Of a stretch of 61,056 nt of DNA, positions 1 through 8,618 are shown piece by piece. The DNA is from Spirochaetaceae bacterium (GTDB taxonomy: Bacteria; Spirochaetota; Spirochaetia; DSM-27196; PWMO01). Under the pieces are notes generated by a model, which had not been told where the DNA came from, made no database searches, and worked only from the letters and a program-made list of their open reading frames with translations. Numbering within the stretch: the first letter of the stretch is position 1; the number at the start of each line of letters is the position of its first letter. The position numbers and the translations under genes are program-made. The DNA lies in the NCBI GenBank assembly GCA_007693325.1, contig REDW01000115.1:1-61056 (forward strand). Direction: 5' to 3'.

Positions 1-2
1 TT

Positions 3-1685
3 GACTGGACCGATGATCACTCGCCGCGGGTGCCGTGGAACGAGACGGTGATCTATGAGCTGCACGTCAAGGGCTTCTCGGTGATCCACCCCGAGATACC
101 CGCCGAGCTGCGCGGAACCTACAGCGCGCTGGCGCATCCGTCGTCGATCGACTACTTCAAGCGCCTGGGCGTGACCTCGCTGGAACTGATGCCGGTGCAC
201 CAGTTTGTGCACGACGGTCACCTGCTGGAAAAGGGCTTGCGCAACTACTGGGGCTACAACACCATCGGGTTCTTTGCGCCGCACAGCGAGTACGCCGCGC
301 GCGAGACCGCCGGGGTTCAGGTGGCTGAGTTCAAGCAGATGGTCAAGACGCTGCACAAGGCCGGTATCGAGGTTATCCTGGATGTTGTCTATAACCACAC
401 CGCCGAGGGCAATCACGATGGCCCGACGTTGTGCTTCAAGGGGCTGGATAACGGTGCCTACTACCGGCTCTCGTCCGAGGACCCGCGCTACTACGTTGAC
501 TACACCGGTACCGGTAACAGTCTCAACATGCGTCATCCCCACGTGCTGCAGCTGATCATGGATTCGCTGCGCTACTGGATCCTGGAGATGCACGTTGACG
601 GGTTCCGCTTTGATCTGGCCAGTACGCTGGCGCGGGAGCTGCACGACGTGGATCGGCTGTCGGCCTTCTTCGACATTATCCAGCAGGACCCTGTGATAAG
701 CCAGGTCAAGTTGATAGCTGAACCGTGGGACGTAGGCGAGGGCGGCTACCAGGTCGGCAACTTTCCCCCGGGTTGGTCTGAGTGGAACGGCAAGTACCGC
801 GACTCCATCCGCAGCTTCTGGCGCGGGCAGGACCAGACGCTGGCCAAGTTTGCCTATCGCGTTACCGGTAGTTCGGATCTCTACGAAAACACCGGCCGCC
901 GCCCCTACGCCAGCATCAACTTCGTCACCTGCCACGACGGCTTCACTCTGACCGATCTGGTGTCGTACAATGAGAAACACAACCAGGCCAACGGCGAAGA
1001 CAACCGCGACGGAGAATCGCACAACCGTTCGTGGAATTGCGGTGTTGAAGGCCCCACCGAAGAGAGCGAAATTCTGGCACTACGGAATCGGCAGCGGCGC
1101 AACCTGATGCTGACGCTGTTTCTTTCTCAGGGAGTACCGATGCTGAGCGCCGGTGATGAAATTGGCCGCACCCAGAACGGCAACAACAACACCTACTGCC
1201 AGGATAACGAGCTTTCGTGGCTGCACTGGGACCGGGCCGACCGCGAGTTCCTGCGCTTCATGCGCACACTGGTGGCGTTCCGTCGTGAGCACCCGGTCTT
1301 TCGCCGCCGACACTGGTTTCAGGGCCAGGCGATCTACGGTCGCGGACTGGAGGACATCGCCTGGTTTACTCCTGACGGCAATGAGATGGAAGACAGTTAC
1401 TGGAACGAAGGCTACGCCAAGTCGATTGCTATCTATCTCAACGGCTCGGCTGTACCGAGTCCGGATGTCTTTGGGCTCAAGGTCATCGATGATTCGTTCT
1501 ACCTGATCTTCAACGCGCACTACGAGCCGCTGGATTTCACGCTTCCGGACAAGGTCTGGGGGCGACGCTGGCGCATGGTGATTGATTCCGCCGAGGGATG
1601 GATCGAGGATCGGCGCGTGCTGAGCGCCGGTGACCGCGTGGCGGCCGAGAGCCGCAGCGTGATTGTGCTGCAGGCACAGGAATAG
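3..1685 (+). CDS. glgX: Glycogen debranching enzyme (GlgX/TreX, isoamylase type), 5' truncated
   Basis: This enzyme hydrolyses alpha-1,6 branches of glycogen or maltodextrin and so frees linear chains for TreY and TreZ. The frame is open to the window edge, and residues upstream of the first possible GTG (position 30) already fit the family, so the true start lies outside the window. GH13 motifs are in order: DVVYNH in conserved region I, DGFRFDLAS with the nucleophile Asp in region II, AEPWD with the acid Glu in region III, and TCHDG in region IV. About 560 residues are visible; full-length family members are around 700, so the N-terminal CBM48 region is what is missing. The stop is two bases before treY, which indicates an operon. 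Confidence 0.93.
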   Translation, partial: DWTDDHSPRVPWNETVIYELHVKGFSVIHPEIPAELRGTYSALAHPSSIDYFKRLGVTSLELMPVHQFVHDGHLLEKGLRNYWGYNTIGFFAPHSEYAARETAGVQVAEFKQMVKTLHKAGIEVILDVVYNHTAEGNHDGPTLCFKGLDNGAYYRLSSEDPRYYVDYTGTGNSLNMRHPHVLQLIMDSLRYWILEMHVDGFRFDLASTLARELHDVDRLSAFFDIIQQDPVISQVKLIAEPWDVGEGGYQVGNFPPGWSEWNGKYRDSIRSFWRGQDQTLAKFAYRVTGSSDLYENTGRRPYASINFVTCHDGFTLTDLVSYNEKHNQANGEDNRDGESHNRSWNCGVEGPTEESEILALRNRQRRNLMLTLFLSQGVPMLSAGDEIGRTQNGNNNTYCQDNELSWLHWDRADREFLRFMRTLVAFRREHPVFRRRHWFQGQAIYGRGLEDIAWFTPDGNEMEDSYWNEGYAKSIAIYLNGSAVPSPDVFGLKVIDDSFYLIFNAHYEPLDFTLPDKVWGRRWRMVIDSAEGWIEDRRVLSAGDRVAAESRSVIVLQAQE

Positions 1686-1687
1686 AC

Positions 1688-4354
1688 ATGCCACACAGTG
1701 TGCTGTCGACCTATCGAATCCAGCTGCACGCCGGGTTTGACTTTGACGCTGCTGCGCGCATAGCCGACTACCTCGCCGATCTCGGCGTCTCGCACGTCTA
1801 CTGCTCGCCCTATCTTCAGGCTGCTCCCGGCAGCACTCACGGCTACGATGTTGTCGATCACGGAAGGGTCAACGCCGAGCTTGGGGGCGAGAAGGCCCAT
1901 CAGTGGTTCTGCCGCACGCTGGTAGAGAACGGTCTGGGCCAGGTGCTGGACGTGGTGCCTAACCATATGGCGATTTCCGGTCCCGAGAACCGTTGGTGGT
2001 GGGATGTGCTGGAAAACGGCCCATCGAGCCGCTACGCCTCGTACTTCGATGTGGACTGGCACTACTCGCAGGAAGAAGGTGATAACCGCATCCTGCTGCC
2101 GATCCTGGGGGATCACTACGGGCGCATAGTTGAGGCAAGGCAGCTCAGACTGGAACGCAGCGGCGGTGCGTTTGTCCTGCGCTACTTTGATCACGTGCTG
2201 CCGGTCGATCCACGGTCGCTGGCGCCGATTATCAGCAAGGCGGAACAGCGCCGCGGCTCGCCCGATCTGGGGTTTGTTGCCAGTGCGTTGGATTATCTGC
2301 CGCTTCCCACTGCAACCGACCGTGCCAGCACCCGCCGGCGCCACCGTGACAAGGAAGTGCTTCGTGTACAGCTCGGCCGTCTGCTGGACGAGCAGCCGAT
2401 GGTTCGCCGCGCCGTAGACGAGGAGATCGAGGCGGTCAACGCCGACGCCGACCGGATGGACGCACTGCTGAGCCGTCAGAACTACCGTCTGGCGTTCTGG
2501 CGCGTGGCGCGCAGCGACCTGGCCTACCGGCGCTTTTTCGATATCAACGATCTGGTGGGTCTGCGCGCCGAGGACGAAGACGTCTTCCAGGATACGCACG
2601 AACTGATCATCGAATGGCTGGCCGGGGGTGTAATTGACGGCTTGCGCATCGACCACCCGGACGGGCTTCGCGATCCGCAGGAGTATTTTTTACGGTTGCG
2701 CAATGCCGCTCCGCAGGCCTGGATAGTGGTGGAAAAGATTCTGCATCCCGGTGAGCGGCTGCCGGCGTCGTGGCCGGTACAGGGAACCACCGGCTACGAT
2801 TTTCTGATCAACGCCTGCCGGCTCCTGATCTATGCGCCGCACCAACAGGCATTCGATGATTACTATCACAGCTTCATTGGTGCCGAGGAGCCGGTTGATT
2901 ACCAGCAGTTGCTGCAGCAGAAGAAGGATCTGGTGGTGGCCGAGTTGCTCGGTAGCGATATGAACCGGCTGAGTTCACTTGCCACCGAGATTTTTCTGCA
3001 TCATCGCCGCTTCCGCGATTTTACCCGCGATGAGATCTACGACGCGTTGGCCGTGCTGGTTGCGTCCTTCGCGGTCTACCGCTCCTACGTGCGCAGCGCC
3101 GACGCGGCGCCTGACGAGCAAGACGTCCGCATCATCGACGAGGCGGTGGCTACCGCGCAGCAGCGGCGGCCGGATGTTGATCCGGAGCTGTTCGGTTTTC
3201 TGGGAGCGATTCTCAAGCTCGAGCACCCCGGCAGGGCAGAGCGTGAGCTGGCAACCCGCGTGCAGCAATTGACCGGTCCGGTTATGGCCAAGGGCGCGGA
3301 GGACACCGCCTTCTATTGTTATACCCGGTTTGCTGCGCTGAACGAGGTCGGCGGCGATCCGGGGAGCTTTGGCCTTGCGCTGGAAGAGTTTCACGCCGAG
3401 ATGCAGCGGCGCGTCGAGCACCACCCACGGGCCATGCTGGCCACTTCGACCCACGACACCAAGCGCAGCGAGGATGTGCGGGCGCGTCTCTGCGTGCTCT
3501 CCGAGATACCCGAGGCGTGGGCGGGTTTTTGTGACACACTGCGTGAACACGCCGCCGCCTATCGCAGCGGAGCCTTCCCCGATCCGGAGACCGAGTATCT
3601 GCTCTACCAGACGGTGGTTGGCGCCTGGCCGATAGACGTGGCGCGCGTCAGCGCGTACACGGAAAAAGCCATCCGCGAGGCCAAGCGTTTCACCACCTGG
3701 ACCAATCAGAACCAGGAGTACGAAAACGCAATCCGCAGCTTTGTCGAGCGTCTGCTGGCCGATGAACGCGCGCGCGGTGACATCGAACAGATGGTGCAGA
3801 GCATCGATGAGGCCGGCAAGCTGAACTCGCTATCGCTGGCGCTGATCAAGCTCACTGCTCCCGGGGTGCCCGATATCTATCAGGGCAACGAACTGTGGGA
3901 CTACAGCCTGGTAGATCCTGACAACCGCCGGCCGGTTGACTTTGACACGCGGCGCAAATTGCTGCAGCAGGAGCGGTCCATGGCGCCCGAGGAGGCACTG
4001 CGACGCAGCGCCGAGGGTATTCCCAAGCTGCTGTTGACCGCGCGTGCACTGCGGCTGCGCAGGCGCCGCCCCGATGTGCTCGGCCCCGGCGCTTCTTACA
4101 TCCCGCTGCACGCCCGGGGAGCCAAAGCCGGCCACGTCGTAGCCTATATCCGCGGTGAGTGTGTGCTGACCGTAGCGGTGCGTTTCCCGCTGTTACTGGC
4201 CGCCGACTGGGGTGACACCTCGCTCGAGGTGCCTGAAGGCCGTTGGACAGACGTGCTCAGCGGAGCCGCGGTAGAGCCGGGTGTCCAACCGCTGCACACG
4301 CTGCTGCGGGCCTTTCCGGTAGCTCTATTGGAGAAGCTCGATGAACAAGCATAG
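1688..4354 (+). CDS. treY: Maltooligosyltrehalose synthase
   Basis: TreY rearranges the reducing-end alpha-1,4 bond of a maltodextrin into an alpha,alpha-1,1 bond, giving maltooligosyl-trehalose in the cytoplasm. The 888-residue product is slightly longer than typical (about 700-850). It begins with the family's STYRIQ-type N-terminus and carries GH13 motifs VVPNHMA, GLRIDHPDGL (nucleophile Asp), the acid Glu in VVEKIL, and the TreY hallmark TSTHDTKRSEDVRARL. The ATG is two bases after the glgX stop, and the 3' end overlaps treZ by 14 bases, so the three genes are almost certainly co-transcribed and translationally coupled. Confidence 0.95.
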   Translation: MPHSVLSTYRIQLHAGFDFDAAARIADYLADLGVSHVYCSPYLQAAPGSTHGYDVVDHGRVNAELGGEKAHQWFCRTLVENGLGQVLDVVPNHMAISGPENRWWWDVLENGPSSRYASYFDVDWHYSQEEGDNRILLPILGDHYGRIVEARQLRLERSGGAFVLRYFDHVLPVDPRSLAPIISKAEQRRGSPDLGFVASALDYLPLPTATDRASTRRRHRDKEVLRVQLGRLLDEQPMVRRAVDEEIEAVNADADRMDALLSRQNYRLAFWRVARSDLAYRRFFDINDLVGLRAEDEDVFQDTHELIIEWLAGGVIDGLRIDHPDGLRDPQEYFLRLRNAAPQAWIVVEKILHPGERLPASWPVQGTTGYDFLINACRLLIYAPHQQAFDDYYHSFIGAEEPVDYQQLLQQKKDLVVAELLGSDMNRLSSLATEIFLHHRRFRDFTRDEIYDALAVLVASFAVYRSYVRSADAAPDEQDVRIIDEAVATAQQRRPDVDPELFGFLGAILKLEHPGRAERELATRVQQLTGPVMAKGAEDTAFYCYTRFAALNEVGGDPGSFGLALEEFHAEMQRRVEHHPRAMLATSTHDTKRSEDVRARLCVLSEIPEAWAGFCDTLREHAAAYRSGAFPDPETEYLLYQTVVGAWPIDVARVSAYTEKAIREAKRFTTWTNQNQEYENAIRSFVERLLADERARGDIEQMVQSIDEAGKLNSLSLALIKLTAPGVPDIYQGNELWDYSLVDPDNRRPVDFDTRRKLLQQERSMAPEEALRRSAEGIPKLLLTARALRLRRRRPDVLGPGASYIPLHARGAKAGHVVAYIRGECVLTVAVRFPLLLAADWGDTSLEVPEGRWTDVLSGAAVEPGVQPLHTLLRAFPVALLEKLDEQA

Positions 4355-6107
4355 AAAGCATGACCGTCTGAGCGTCTGGGCGCCGGCGGCGCAGGGCGTG
4401 GTGGTTGAACTCAACGAGCAGCGCCACCAGCTGAGCCGGGTGGAACGCGGCTACTGGATTCTGGACGAGCCGCGTCCGGCTGCCGGGGACCGCTACCTGT
4501 TCAGTGTTGACGGCGGCCCCTGGCGCCCCGATCCGAGGTCACGCTGGCAGCCGGACGGTGTTCACGCAGCCTCCTGTTGGGTCCAGCCGCTCAGCGGGCC
4601 TGCTGCAGACGCCGATCCGGCCGGCAGCTCGTTCCGCGCTGCGGCGCTGGATCGCGCGGTGATCTACGAGCTCCACGTGGGAACGTTCACCGCGGCGGGA
4701 ACCTTTGATGCGGCTATCGCACGCCTGGACTACCTGAGGCAGCTCGGCGTCAGCCACGTTGAGCTGTTGCCGGTTGCCGCGGCATCCGGCGCGCGCGGCT
4801 GGGGTTACGACGGAGTGGCGCTGTTTGCGGTATACGATGCCTACGGCGGGCCGGCCGGGTTGCATCGTTTTGTAGAGGCGTGCCACGCTCGCGGGCTGGC
4901 GGTGCTGATGGACGTGGTCTACAACCATCTCGGCCCCGAGGGTAACTACCTCGGCGAGTTTGGGCCCTATTTCACCGACGCCTACAAGACCCCCTGGGGA
5001 ACCGCAATCAACCTGGACGGGCCCGGCAGCGATGAAGTGCGCCGTTTCTTTTTTGATAACGCTCTGATGTGGCTGCACGACTACGGGTGTGACGGACTGC
5101 GTATCGACGCGGTTCACGCACTCTTTGATATGTCGGCGCTGCACTTTCTCGAGGAGCTGTCGATTGAAGTCGATATCCTCTCGCACCGGCTCGGCCGGCC
5201 GCTGCAGCTGATCGCTGAAAGCGACCTCAACGACCCGCGCCTGGTTACGCCGCGCTCATTCGGCGGCTACGGACTCGATGCGCAGTGGAGCGATGATTTT
5301 CACCACGCGCTGCACGTGGCGTTGACCGGAGAGCAGCAGGGTTACTACGCCGGTTTCAACGGCGTTGAGGACCTGGCTACAAGCCTGCGCGAGGTATTTG
5401 TTCACGCCGGCGACTACGCGCCCTCGCGCGGGCGGCGCCACGGGCGGCCGGTTTGCAACCTGCCGGGCAAGCGCTTTCTGGCCTACAGTCAGAACCATGA
5501 CCAGGTTGGTAACCGCGCCCGCGGAGAGCGCCTCTGCCACCTGGTATCAGCAGCGCAGGCGCAGATAGCCGCGGCGTTGACGTTACTGTCGCCGTTTGTG
5601 CCGATGCTGTTCCAGGGTGAAGAGTGGGCAGCCTCGAGCCCGTTTCTCTATTTCACCGATCACGCAGACGCCGACCTGGGCGCGGCGGTCAAGCAAGGCC
5701 GTCGGCGCGAGTTCTCGGCGTTTGGCTGGAAACCCGAGGATATCCCCGACCCCCAGGCAGCGCAGACTTTTCACGACAGCGTGCTCGACTGGCAGGAGCA
5801 GTCCAGCCCTGGTCATGCGGACATGCTCGAGTGGTACCGTGCGTTGCTGGCGCTGCGTCGCAGCGAGGCGGATCTGCGCTCGCCGGACCGCACGCGCTGC
5901 TCGGTGACCTGCGACCCCTACGCCGGCTGGCTGCAGCTGCGCCGCGGTTCGATCGATATCGTGGTGTCATTCTCCCAGCGGCCGCAGCAGGTAGCAACGC
6001 CGGCCGGTGAGCTACTGCTGTGTTCGCCGGAAGTCAGTGTTGATGCCGCCGGGGGCTTGCGTTTTGCGCGGCCGGGTGTGGCTGTCCTTCGGCGTAAGCG
6101 CGCCTGA
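4341..6107 (+). CDS. treZ: Maltooligosyltrehalose trehalohydrolase
   Basis: TreZ releases free trehalose from the TreY product. The 588-residue protein has a short N-terminal CBM48-like beta domain (SVWAPAA near residue 11) and a GH13 barrel with YELHVGTFT, DVVYNHLGPEGNYL, DGLRIDAVHAL (nucleophile Asp), the acid Glu in LIAESDLNDPR, and SQNHDQVGNR. LFQGEEW near the C-terminal third is characteristic of TreZ. It is the last gene of the glgX-treY-treZ operon and starts inside treY. Trehalose made this way usually serves as an osmolyte or stress protectant. Confidence 0.95.
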   Translation: MNKHRKHDRLSVWAPAAQGVVVELNEQRHQLSRVERGYWILDEPRPAAGDRYLFSVDGGPWRPDPRSRWQPDGVHAASCWVQPLSGPAADADPAGSSFRAAALDRAVIYELHVGTFTAAGTFDAAIARLDYLRQLGVSHVELLPVAAASGARGWGYDGVALFAVYDAYGGPAGLHRFVEACHARGLAVLMDVVYNHLGPEGNYLGEFGPYFTDAYKTPWGTAINLDGPGSDEVRRFFFDNALMWLHDYGCDGLRIDAVHALFDMSALHFLEELSIEVDILSHRLGRPLQLIAESDLNDPRLVTPRSFGGYGLDAQWSDDFHHALHVALTGEQQGYYAGFNGVEDLATSLREVFVHAGDYAPSRGRRHGRPVCNLPGKRFLAYSQNHDQVGNRARGERLCHLVSAAQAQIAAALTLLSPFVPMLFQGEEWAASSPFLYFTDHADADLGAAVKQGRRREFSAFGWKPEDIPDPQAAQTFHDSVLDWQEQSSPGHADMLEWYRALLALRRSEADLRSPDRTRCSVTCDPYAGWLQLRRGSIDIVVSFSQRPQQVATPAGELLLCSPEVSVDAAGGLRFARPGVAVLRRKRA

Positions 6108-6147
6108 TCCGACAAGACTGTGATCCCCTGCGCGCCGCCGTGCCTGC

Positions 6148-6176
6148 TTGCGCAAGATGCCCCAGCAGATTATGAT
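6148..6176 (+). promoter_or_regulatory. Possible sigma70-type promoter for the FMN-binding-like lipoprotein
   Basis: TTGCGC at 6148-6153 is separated by 17 bases from TATGAT at 6171-6176. The -10 box is one base from consensus, while the -35 box matches only at TTG. The predicted start near 6183 leaves a leader of about 65 bases with a good GAGGAG ribosome site before the ATG at 6248. Confidence 0.4.
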
Positions 6177-6247
6177 TGGCATTGTCATATACAGCAGACT
6201 GTTTTGCCGCGATAGCGCGATATACAGACACGAAGAGGAGAATCTCA

Positions 6248-7321
6248 ATGAAGAAGCTTTCGTTATTGTTGATGGCGGCGGTAATCGCCGTCGGTGTGAT
6301 TGCCGTGGCAGCCTGCGGGGATCGCTTGCGCGTGGGTGAACCGGTTGCCGAACCCTCGCTGGCCGGGCGTCACGTGGGCTACTCGTGGGGCGGTGAGGCG
6401 CGTGGTACCGCGTTTGAGGACGCCACGCAGTACATCGAGACCATTCTGACCCTCGATGAGGACGGCATCATAGAGGACGCCAAAATGGTCTTCTGGGTCC
6501 AGCGCGACGGGTACTGGATTCCGCGCAGCAGCGGCAACGCCTACGTGGCAATCGACTACAGTGTTGATCCAACGGCGGCCACGCCGGGTGATGACTACGC
6601 AGCCGGTGAATCGATGTTCACCGTTTACACCGTAGACATGATGTCGTTCTACGCGGTTGGCGTAAGCTCGGATAATGTTGCCGCGGTGGCAATTGTGTGC
6701 CCGGTAACCCGTTACCAGTACGAGATGAAATTCGATGCCGGTTTTGACTTCGACAAGCCCTTCGGTGAGGTCACAATTGCCAGCGGTGATCTGGTACCAA
6801 CATGGCGCACCTCCGGCAGCGGCCTGATGCGCCCACAGGATTGGGCGGAGATCGCTGAGCGGAACTTCTTCGAGATTCACGATTTGTGGTCTCACGTGGT
6901 CAACGATCGCGGCGTACTCTCCGGCGTGACACCCGCCTCATCGGTTCTTGAGTTCCTGGAAGCGCTGGGCGTCAGCTTTGACGGTGGAGTGCCGCAACCG
7001 GCAGAAGCAGCGTACGGTTACTTCGGTCTCGGCGGTTGGTCCGGTAATCACAGCGCCATCGCACAGTCACTGATCGGCGAAGACGCAACCAGCAAGACTT
7101 CGCTTGTGGACTGGTCGGTCGACCACTACGCCGGTGCCGTCAATGAGGACAACGTTTTTGGCGTTGACGTCAGATCGGGTGCCACCCGCACCGTGCAGAA
7201 CTCCTTTGACGGAATCTCCGGGGCAACGGTGCGCGTCAGCCGCGAGTCAACCTCGTATCAGCGCGCGCTGGTGGACGCCGGGATTCTGCAAGAAGGTGAC
7301 GTGATCATCGGCCGTTTCTGA
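6248..7321 (+). CDS. Putative lipoprotein with FMN_bind-like flavinylation motif
   Basis: I cannot name this protein. The ATG at 6248 follows GAGGAG at good spacing and starts a typical signal peptide with a loose lipobox (AVAAC, Cys23), so export and lipid anchoring are likely; upstream in-frame starts would bury this signal. Near the C-terminus GISGATVRVS (Thr327) resembles the D-x-x-SGAT-x motif of NqrC, RnfG and other FMN_bind domains, in which the Thr is covalently flavinylated by ApbE. The N-terminal part (YxxG..., LDEDGIIEDAK) is also FMN_bind-like. A redox or electron-transfer role outside the membrane is inferred. No ApbE, Rnf or Nqr gene is in the window, and the gene appears to be alone between the tre operon and the YchF-like gene. 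Confidence 0.6.
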   Translation: MKKLSLLLMAAVIAVGVIAVAACGDRLRVGEPVAEPSLAGRHVGYSWGGEARGTAFEDATQYIETILTLDEDGIIEDAKMVFWVQRDGYWIPRSSGNAYVAIDYSVDPTAATPGDDYAAGESMFTVYTVDMMSFYAVGVSSDNVAAVAIVCPVTRYQYEMKFDAGFDFDKPFGEVTIASGDLVPTWRTSGSGLMRPQDWAEIAERNFFEIHDLWSHVVNDRGVLSGVTPASSVLEFLEALGVSFDGGVPQPAEAAYGYFGLGGWSGNHSAIAQSLIGEDATSKTSLVDWSVDHYAGAVNEDNVFGVDVRSGATRTVQNSFDGISGATVRVSRESTSYQRALVDAGILQEGDVIIGRF

Positions 7322-7378
7322 TTCAGATGGGCCTGTGCGTTGCCTAAGCTGCGATGATCTGCCATTATTCGGCTCATC

Positions 7379-8461
7379 ATGAACATCGGCCTTATCGGTT
7401 TACAGAAGTCAGGCAAGACCACAATCTTCAACGCACTCACCGGGCAGAGTGCCGAAGTCTCAGAGTATGTCTCGCAGAAGCTCGAGCCAAATGTGGCGGT
7501 GGTCGACGTCCAGGACGAGCGCGTGACGCGCCTGTCCGAAATGTATCAGCCCAAAAAGACCATCTTTGCCACGGTAGAGTTCATCGATTTTGCCGGGCTT
7601 TCAGCGGGGGCCGCCGAGCACGGGGTCTTCTCAGGCGCCGCGATGCAGTTGATCAAGAACGCCGATGCGCTCTGTGTGGTAGCGCGCAACTTCCATGACC
7701 CGGTGATCGACGAGACACACGGGAGCCCCGATCCGGTGGCAGAAGTGGAGACTATTGCCACCGAGTTGATCCTGGCCGACTTGATTGTTGCCGAGCGTCG
7801 TCTGGAACGCATCGCTCACGATCTGCAGCGCGGCAAGAAGACGCCGCAGCTGGTCTCCGAGCAGAAGCTGATCGAGCGTCTGGCGGCTCACCTCACAGAA
7901 GGGCAGCCGCTGCGGACCCTGGATTTGAGCGCTGAAGAGCGCAAGGCGGTTGCCGGGTTTCAGTTCCTCTCGGCCAAGCAGATGTTTGTGGTGCTCAATT
8001 CCAGTGAGCAGAGCTACGGCAACAGTAACGCCGCGATAGATGCTATTGCGCAGCACTACGCGGTGGTTGAGTTCGCCGGAAGCTTTGAAATGGAGCTGGG
8101 CCGGCTGGACAGCGACGAGGAACGCCAGGCGTTCATGCAGGATATGGCTATCAGCGAGTCGGCGCAGAAACGGCTGACAGCCTTTGCCTACCGAACGCTC
8201 GGCTACATCAGTTTCTTCACCGTTGGCAAGGACGAGGTTCGTGCCTGGACCATACGCCAGGGGCAGAATGCAGTTGACGCCGCCGCTGCGATACATTCCG
8301 ACCTGGCGCGCGGTTTTATCCGCGCTGAAGTATTCAGCTATGATGATCTGGTGCACTACGGGTCGGAGAAAGCCGTCAAGGACGCCGGGAGGTTCCGCGT
8401 TGAGGGCAAGAGCTACATCGTAGCCGACGGCGATATCATCAACGTACGCTTCAGCGTGTAG
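7379..8461 (+). CDS. YchF/OLA1-family GTPase/ATPase, divergent
   Basis: The 360-residue length and layout match YchF (about 363): an N-terminal P-loop domain (GLQKSGKTT, residues 7-15), a G3-like DFAGLS, a helical insert, an NxxE nucleotide-specificity element (NSSE) in place of the NKxD of true GTPases, and a C-terminal TGS domain ending in the family pattern ARGFIRAEVFSYDDL...GRFRVEGKSYIVADGDI. YchF proteins bind ATP and associate with ribosomes. The P-loop (canonical GLPNVGKST) and other positions are more divergent than usual, so this may be a second paralogue instead of the main YchF. No Shine-Dalgarno sequence is visible before the ATG. Confidence 0.8.
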   Translation: MNIGLIGLQKSGKTTIFNALTGQSAEVSEYVSQKLEPNVAVVDVQDERVTRLSEMYQPKKTIFATVEFIDFAGLSAGAAEHGVFSGAAMQLIKNADALCVVARNFHDPVIDETHGSPDPVAEVETIATELILADLIVAERRLERIAHDLQRGKKTPQLVSEQKLIERLAAHLTEGQPLRTLDLSAEERKAVAGFQFLSAKQMFVVLNSSEQSYGNSNAAIDAIAQHYAVVEFAGSFEMELGRLDSDEERQAFMQDMAISESAQKRLTAFAYRTLGYISFFTVGKDEVRAWTIRQGQNAVDAAAAIHSDLARGFIRAEVFSYDDLVHYGSEKAVKDAGRFRVEGKSYIVADGDIINVRFSV

Positions 8462-8539
8462 CGGCAGGCCGGCCTTTCGGCTCAAAGACATAATCGACCG
8501 CCGTTCCATGCACAAATTCCAGTAGAGCCTGACATATTC

Positions 8540-8568
8540 CTGACAAAACCGCTCGTCTGCAGTATACT
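8540..8568 (+). promoter_or_regulatory. Sigma70-type promoter for the DUF3179 gene
   Basis: CTGACA (8540-8545) lies 17 bases upstream of TATACT (8563-8568). The expected start near 8575 gives a leader of about 45 bases with a GAGGAGGA ribosome site just before the ATG at 8619. Spacing and both boxes are close to consensus. Confidence 0.6.
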
Positions 8569-8618
8569 TGTAGTTACATATATAGCGACTCGTATACGCA
8601 TTGCAGAGGAGGAATACT

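Noticed and set aside
1080-2656. Long open frames on the minus strand inside glgX and treY
   Set aside because: They are antisense to strongly conserved GH13 motifs and arise from GC-rich third positions; no ribosome sites or recognisable products.
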